Positions 11,501 through 20,548 of a stretch of 64,000 nt of DNA are shown piece after piece. Origin of the DNA: Echinarachnius parma. Taxonomy: Eukaryota; Echinodermata; Echinoidea; Clypeasteroida; Echinarachniidae. The notes under the pieces were generated by a model. The model saw only the letters and a list, made by a program, of their open reading frames with translations. It was not told the DNA's origin and did not search any database. A program made the position numbers and the translations under genes. The stretch is taken from assembly GCA_037951105.1 (NCBI GenBank), contig JBAMJV010007188.1, positions 78,083-142,082 of the forward strand, given 5' to 3'. The stretch's first letter is position 1; the number at the start of each line of letters is the position of its first letter.

Positions 11501-14500
11501 ACTTGAATTTGATTTGCATTGAACTCTATGCAAATTTTTAGGGGCTCTTTTTGGCATTTCGGGGGCGAATTCGCCGAGAGCCCCCGTGTATTTATTTTCA
11601 CTGCTTGTCAACCCTGACCAGGTCATACCAAAGACCAATAGTACCTTCTGCCTTCTAGCCAAGCGCTCCACATTTTTCGAATGGAGAAGGGAAAGTTAAA
11701 CACACGAGTTACCAGAGGACTAGCCCTCTTCTGTAGCTTTCCCTACTTATAGCAGCAAGTGGCACAGGGCTAATGAATCAGAGATGAGGCGCTGCCTTAT
11801 GTGCCAAATTTAAACTTTAAAGGGGTAGTACAGTTTTGGTAAGGCTGAACTTTAGTAACCAAAACCTGCACAGTAACATTACAAACTAATAGTTATAACT
11901 TCACCATGCTCGAAAGGTATACAAAATTACAAACGACTAAGTAAAAAGCCTGTTATCATTCAAAAAGAGCCATTAAAACTCAAGAGGGCGCTCTCTAAAA
12001 AGGCATTGGTTTCAACCATTTTTCATACAAAATTATGCAAGTGATGTTATGTTGAAATAATGATTAAATAGAGATATCGTCAACATCTATTTAAAAACTG
12101 CTTTTTAAATTTTTTGAAAAAGTGTAAGCATTTTTAAAATTTATTTTAAAAATCATCATCGGATATATTTATTAATATTTCAGCCATTTCTGAACCGATT
12201 TTGTCCAAATAAAGTTTATTCTGCCATTAAAATTGCATGTTCTTTCAAATTCGACACTCAGTTTTTCATTAACTCACATAAATATTGTGTTGTGCTGCGT
12301 CCTCTCTACCAAAACTGAACTACCCCTTTAACCCTTGTCAACTTACCCCATCTTGGAGAGAGGCAGGCTTCTTCACTCCCAGGTCAGATCGCAGCTGCTC
12401 AACAACCTTTTTCTGAACACAAAACAAAAGAAGTAAATGCGTCAACAATCAACAAATTATATTCAGGAATTCGACTGTTTTCAGTACATATTCCAATATA
12501 TGATCCTTTTCAAGGTTGAGGGTGTAACTGTAACATCTGTACAAAATTTCTAAATATTTTTCTTATGAGCAGTTTTACTATAATTTTGTGCAAAAATGTA
12601 TAAATTATTTTATCAGATTTTTAATTTTTTTTTCACAAAACAAAGAAAAACGAGTGGATGCATAGTGAACAATACATGTAGCAATAATTATGTTCTGATT
12701 AACAAGTGGGCAATTCCACGCCAAAGTGGACATAAAGTGGACACATCAAATGAGGATTCTTTCTGATCTTGTTTATTTTTTCTGGATTATTTTTTCATAA
12801 ATCATGATCACATAATGATATCTTTCAGTTTACATGATTTAAAAAAATATTGGGCATCTCCTGATAGGAGAAACAGACACCATACATGAAACTATACACA
12901 TGGGACTACATAGTGCCTATTTCTAGATTTTCTTCATTTTTTGCAATTCTTTCAAGTATTTTTCTGTTTAAAAGGTACCAAATTGGATGATTGAATATCA
13001 CAATATGTGTTCAGATGACAATTTCAGTCTTTTGAGTGCCCTACATGTATATTTTTAATGAATCAAAAACTCTGTCTTTCCGTTACTGTCCTTCCGTTAC
13101 CGAACAGTGAAGCAATTAACTTCTTGTAATTAATATACCAATAGACAGATTTGTTTCAAATAAGTGTTGTAATACTCTTTGAACATTAGGGAATGGACTA
13201 TGAGCCAATATAACATGATAGTCCTCTTAACTTCACAGAGATTGGATCATAACTAAAGAACTTGAAAATCCATGTCCATTTTGGCGTCCTTCCGTTACCG
13301 GCCTCATTAGTGTCCATATCTAATTAACGTAATGTAATTTTTTTTTTTTTAAATAGGAATTCAAAGGTGTTCCACCAAGAGTCTCAGAAATGTAATTTAC
13401 AATGATGAATCATATAAGCAGGAACCTGGAATTATTTGATTTAATTTGTTTAATTGCGTCTGAATGTCCTTCCGTTACCGTGGAATTGCCCAGGTCAAAG
13501 CTGGTTGTCATACTTGTAATTAGTAAACAACCAGGCATGAGGGAACGACTAGAGATGCATGTGAGTGGTTGATTCAGACAAAGTTATTAACTCCCTTTAA
13601 ATTCTGCTATCATTGTCAAGTAAGCCTAATAAGGTTGTTTCAAAAAATCATCTTTTATCTAAATATGTGACGTATGCTAATCAGATTAAATTAAGCTATC
13701 AAAAATCATGAGGTGTTTCACATAGATTCTAAGTTGAACTTAAATTCTACGTTCAACTTAAATTTATGGTAAGCCATTTGTAATCTTATAATAAAACATA
13801 TTCATATTTAAAAGTGCAACTATTTAAAATTTTTGATAAATGTTACTCCAAGTACATGAAATCTCCTTGACGAGAGAAAATATTTATGATTTTACAAAGA
13901 TTTTATGTTGTCTTTAAAAAAAAAAATTTGTTTTGTACCACAGAAACTAATATTTTTCCAACTTCAATTTAATTTCAACTTCAAATCTTTGTGAAACATC
14001 CCCTGTACTGTGCTATGTACACTGTATGTACCAGCGAAACAAATACACAGGGGCAAAGGGCAATTTGCCCCTGAACCTTTGAAATCGCAGTGAGCCAAAA
14101 CATGAAGAAGAAAAAATAAAGATGTTAAAGGGACTTAGTAACATTGTCCAAATCCTCAAAATAAAATTTTAATTCTAGTGGTTCCTTTATACCTTGTTGT
14201 ATTCGTATTAACAATAAAATCATGGGACAGCTTTCGGTTTTTCAAATTTCCCTTTCATTACAAAGATATGTATGATTGAAGTATTCAGATAAGAAAATCT
14301 CCGGGCGAGATTTTCATCCCTGTACAAAGTGAATGCAGTGAGTTGGTGAATATCACCCAATATCACTTTGCATTTTCGCTCATTACTTGGCCATACATTG
14401 TCCATTTGACTTGAAATTTTCACACAATACCCTGTGGACATATGAGATAACAACAATATACATTGCATCAACCATTCATCAGTTTTTGCACATCTCAACA

Positions 14501-17500
14501 AAGTTACTAGATCCCTTTAAAGGGACTTAGTAACATTGTCCAAATCCTCAAAATCCAATTGGAATTCTATCGGTTCCCTCATACGTTGTTGAATTCTTAT
14601 TAACAAAAAAAGCATGGGACCGGTTTCGGTTTTTCAAATTTCCCTTTCGTTAAAAAGATATTTACGATTGAAGTGTTCAGATGTCAAATTATCCAATGGA
14701 TCGTCAGAACCGTGTACAAAGTGAGTGCAATGAGTTAGTGAATGTCACTTTGCATTTTTGCTCATTACTCGGCCATGTAAAGTCCATTTCACTTAAAATG
14801 TTCACACAACACCCAGTGGAGTCCACTGAGTGGACATATCAGATAACAACAATATACATTGTATCAACCACTCATCACTTTTTGCGCATGTCAACAAAGT
14901 TACTATATCCCTTTAAACAAAAGAGCCCTCGCGCTGTATATGTCGCGAGAATGGTTGTTGTTTTCAGTATAGGATGGGATCTTTATAATATTTTATTACA
15001 ATGTCTGAGAATATTAGTAAATATATACATGTACAAATGAACAAAAACAAATAAAAGACAAGAATGAGTTGAGAGAACTAAAATAGCCCTCGTGAACATT
15101 TTTACTGGGGCGATTTTTCTATTAAAGTGTTTAAATAGCGGTTAATAGCCCTTCTGAAAAAATATATTTTTGAGACTGCTATGCATTCACTGACCTGTCT
15201 CTCACTGAGTGCAGTGATCTTGGCCTGTTGCTCATGGAGACTCTTACGCAGTTCGGTATTCTGTGGCAGGAACGCAAACAATTTAAAACAAAGTCAGAAT
15301 GTATATGAAAATAATAATAAATATAATTCAAACAACAAAATTTGACTAGAAATACAAATAAAATAAACGAACAATTCACCAGGAATCGAACCAGAGACCT
15401 CAAAACTGCAAGACCGGTGCTCAACCATCGAGCCACAAAGACCCTTGAATGGTGGATGTTCCCATGAAACCCTTGTAATGATCAGTTCTAAGCTACCTAG
15501 CATAGAGTACAGAAGCCATGTCGTCATAAAAACACTTTTTTAGAATTTTCAAATTTGGACTTCATTTTCAGAAAGAGCATAAGAAATAATGTCCAAATAC
15601 GGAAAATCAAAGAAATAGGTTACGTATTGGCTGAGATATGCCCATCTGAATGAATTTTACTTCAATGGGCAACCAGTGTTATAGTGCACTGGTTCATAAA
15701 TTTATGAAGCAGTGCACTATAACACTGATTGCCCATTGACAAAAAAATCATTCGGATGGGCATATCTCAGCCAATACATAACCTATTCCTTTGATTTTCG
15801 GTATTTGGACATTATTTGTTATGCTCTTTCTGAAAATGAAGTCCAAATTTGAAAATTCTAAAAAAAATGTTTATGACATCATTTATGACATCACACTTCA
15901 CCACTCTAATTAATACAAAATTTTGTAAGGAGAGTGCGAGGGGTAGAACTTCAAAACAAATTTAGTATATAGGCTCCCTGCTCCCAACAGAAAGGATCTA
16001 AATGATCATTTCAGTTCTAAATTTCTATCTTCTTTACATTTGTTCTGAACAAAAATGAGCATGTGTCATCAAAAGTCTCATTCTAATTTAATATACTTAA
16101 TTTACAAATGAGCATACCATTTTAAGTAACAACTTTATTTAATTACTAACATTTTGAAGAAATAATGTGTCCATACTTACATGTGGTTCATTCTTTAATT
16201 TTGTGACAAGAATCTGCCCGAAGGAAAGGATGGATAATGAAACAAAAATGAAAACATGGTTAAAGACATTGCTGAAGATATAGTGGTTAGATACTGTACA
16301 CATGTATGTCACATATTCCCATTCATTATGTCCATTTCTAACTCAGAATCCAAACACTACATGAATAAAAAGAAATACCATTACAATTTTAAACAACAAA
16401 CAGCACATGTATCTTTTTTTTTTCTTACGACTTAAATCCTAAATTTAAAAATGCGAGGTAAAGAGAATGGGTTAATTTGTTCACACAAATATAACAAAGT
16501 ATTTAGCACTCTGGCATCAAATTGGCAAAGTTATGAGATACAACATTTGACAGTCAATAATAAGTTTGCAAGTTGCAATTCGCTTTTGCAAGCTACATGT
16601 ATGCATCCTCTTTTCCACACAAACAGTATGTTTAAGTTTAACCCACATACATGTACATGTAGAAATACAATTTAAATGGTCATATTATACACATCTACTA
16701 AAGTTCATGGTCCAATCAGCTGGACCATTTACACGCAATCAGAGCTGCCAAGTTCCTTTTGAGCATTTCAGTATTCTTACACCCGAAAATCAGTATTTTG
16801 CCAAGGAAATCAGTATTTTTTTGCGCGACAAAGATATTTTGAGAAACTTTATATTTTCTTTTATTTTTTATTAGTGTACAACATACAGAATGAATGAGCA
16901 TGCCACTAAATATGCATTGGTGCAGAGCTGCCAGCCTCTAAAAAAAAACAAATCACACTTGCTATCCTTAAAAAAAATTTGAGAAGCCAGATCGCGCAGC
17001 AAAAATACCCTTTAGGAGTGCATTCATATACACTGTAAAAGTTGGTTCTGTCGTTCACACTCAGCATTTAGTTGTTTTATGTATTTGTATTATATTTTAG
17101 ATAATATGCATCATGTATCTTCATAAGAAGTTTTATCAGGGTTAAACACAACTTGTGTCGCTATTTTCGGACCGTTACCATAAATTGTTAAAAATTTAAA
17201 AATTAAAAAAAATTGTAAAAAAGTTTTTAAAAATTCTCCCGTATTTATTTTTTACAATTCGTACTTCCGTATTTCCATCAAAAAAACGTACTTAATATGG
17301 AAAATTTGTACTACATAAAAAGCATACCAGCCATTTGTACATTGTTCCGTTTAACAGTTAAACACTGTTTTAGGACAGCTTGATAGTCGATACGGAAAAT
17401 GGACTGGAAATAATCATTTTTTTCTACATTTTGTGATCTTCAAAACAACAGAGTTGATAATTATTATCAAATTATATGAATTGTGGATCACATACATACT

Positions 17501-20082
17501 GTAGGCTAAACATTTTTTTTGTGCATTTGCTGATAAATGGAGGGAGAAATCGGCCAGCAAAAATATTTGTGCGTTGGATAGTGCAGCAATCGGGAGCGGT
17601 GTAACTCCGCACAACACTATTGTAATGTAGCTACATAGATATGTACAGTACATGAATGTGTGATATTATACTACAATGCTGTATTATTTGTAAACATAAT
17701 GTTGCATTATTGATGAAGAAAATAATTGTTGTGGGAGTCACTTTGGTGCATTGTGTGCTGCGCCGATGGCTCATCTTACGGGACACTGCCAGTTGTATAG
17801 AGGCGTGATCTCAGGCTCGTCGGCCTTGGGGTTATTCAACCATATCCCCAAGGGTGCAAGATTGCAAGTGCTCAGACGCATGGGTAGTTTGTGGTGCTAT
17901 CGAGCGGTATGTTTGGAAACACATACCGCGAGCGCGCGCTATTCGAACTGCGTAAGGTACATGTAGAGGCGCACTTCGGGAACATCCGCCATTAAGCCAT
18001 GCCAGATCAACCTCGGGGTGCGTGCAGAGATGCCAACCTCTTGACACAAAAAAACAGACTGAATATCCTAAAAAATCAGATTTTGGAGAGAAAAATCAGA
18101 TTTTCACGAAAACTCGACACTACCACGGGCCCGGTGGCCCCGGGCCTATAAAATGTCAGGAAAATGTTTTACTGGTAAGAACGGGCAAGCAAAATGTTTG
18201 CGCTTTCTTTAAAGGCAAATATGCGTGGGTAAATGGGTAGTCAGCAAAATCCAACTCGCACCCCGCCGTAATCTCCCGAGGGAAACTCACGATGTGTGTC
18301 GGATCGATCTGGAGCGGTGTTTCGGAATACCCCGCAAAAGCGCTATGATGTACGGAACACGTAATACACGGGCCTTCATATGTATTGCATGCAGCAGTAC
18401 GTACATTCACAGCTACATTATGGAGCTATAAAGCACACGTAGTGGCAGTGCAGTGCAGTGCATACGCTATGCATGCAGCGCAGCGGTGCATATTCGCACG
18501 GCCGGGGCCCTTACTATGAAACCGTACAAGCATTGTAAAGTATACTCGTAATTATCCTACATGTGTATTCCGAACGAGACTATTTTCGACCTGGTCATTC
18601 GTGAAGTGGGACAGTGTGCGATCGCTACTCTTCGCTACTTTACTATTCGCGCGTCTGATATACCGGTCTGAATTGCCTTTAACATTTAATGATCAGCCAA
18701 CCTTGAGGTAAAAAAATCTTTCTTTTTTTGCGAAGCCACTTTGTGCAACAAAAATACTTTATATGTTTGCGTTAATATCAAAGTTGGTTCAGTCGATCAC
18801 AAACGTTTTATGAGTTTGTTTTGTTTCTTTGTGATATATTTAAAATACCTAACTTTAGCAATATAGTTTATCAGGGTTCAACGTAGTTCTTTTTGCACTT
18901 TTTCTGACCGTAATAATAGAATAGGGGGGAAATAATTTTTTAAAAATTAAAAAATAAAAAATAATAAAATCTTTTTTTTCCCCAAAAAACAACATATTTT
19001 TTGCTTTGAAACGTACTGTCGTATTTTCATCAACAAAACATACTAAATACGATAAAATCATACTGATTGGCATCTCTGTGCGTGGAGGTGCCGTCGGCAT
19101 CGTCTCTCCACGGCACGTGGTTGGAGCTGGTCTGAGGGAATCAGGGATTCCAAACGGGTTGTCTGGGACAAATTTGGATGGCTTTGGGAAGCCTTTGGAT
19201 AGGGTTATGGGACTAGGATTTATGTTGTATGTTGCGTAGTTTTGTACCGTTTACGGTGTGTTGGTCGGTAGTTATTTGTTGGGTTTATGTTGGGATATTG
19301 GGGCGTGACTCACAATGGAGTCGGGTATTGGAGTCGGCATGGTGGAGGTCGTCGCGCCGTGGCACATGTGTGAGCTGGCCCAGCGAGCAGCTACACTGTG
19401 CGGGCGGCGAGGAGCCGAGGACGGAGCTCAGGAGGAGCTAAAATGGGGTAAGTTGTGATACCTTTCGTTATTGTGTGACTCTGGTGAGTGTCTGTGCTAG
19501 TGCATGATAACATCTACATTTATATTATTTACTTTAAAAGGGTTCTGAGAAATACAGAATCACTTCACTATTCAAGAAAGTATACCAAAATCTGCATTTA
19601 AATAATGCTCAGATAAGGGAAAAAATTTATCTTGTTTTGGGTAATGCTTTTAAAAAATTCTTTGGATCCAAAAAAACATATTTTGGGAATATAAATGAAT
19701 ACCAAAGCAACATATATCCATATGAATAAGCCCAAGGTAATCTTGTATGGGTATGCTTTCATTTCAAACTGATTACCTCTCCTTTTACAAAATTACTCGT
19801 GGCGATTCTGAACATGTGCTGAAAGGTTACGCCAAATTACTCACATGGGACTGAGCTTAGAATCGCCGCGAGTAATTTTGTAAAAGGAGAGGTAATCAGT
19901 TTGAAATGAAAGCATACCCATACAAAATTACCTTGGGCTTATACATATCGATATATTGCATGATACATAGTGCTGTAACCGATCATCGGATCGGCATGCC
20001 GATCACGATCCGATCATACATGATCGGACCGTTTTTGCCGATTTCCGATCATGCAGAAAAAATCGGAAGATCGGATCGGCAA

Positions 20083-20117
<35 letters not shown>

Positions 20118-20507
20118 TTTTTTTTTCTTTGGAAAATGATCCCAAAAAACATATTTTGGGAATATAAATGAATACCAAAGCAACATATATCCATACGAAT
20201 AAGCCCAAGGTAATCTTGTATGGGTATGCTTTCATTTAAAACTGATTACCTCTCCTTTTACAAAATTATTCGCGCCGATTTTGAGCTTAGTCCCATGTGT
20301 TTCTGAAAGGTTACGCCAAATTAATCACATGGGACTAAGCTCAGAATAGGCGTGAGAAATTTTGTAAAAGAAGAGGTAATCAGTTTGAAATGAAAGCATA
20401 CCCGTACAAGATTACCTTGGGCTTATTAATATGGATCTATGTTGCTTTGGTATTCATTTATATTCCCAAAATGTGTTTTTTGGGGAACATTTTCCAAAGA
20501 AAAAAAA

Positions 20508-20548
<41 letters not shown>

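Noticed and set aside
15360..15440. tRNA gene
   Set aside because: A- and B-box-like sequences are present, but the cloverleaf does not close and the same head occurs at 56.2 kb with another tail, so it is a SINE head.
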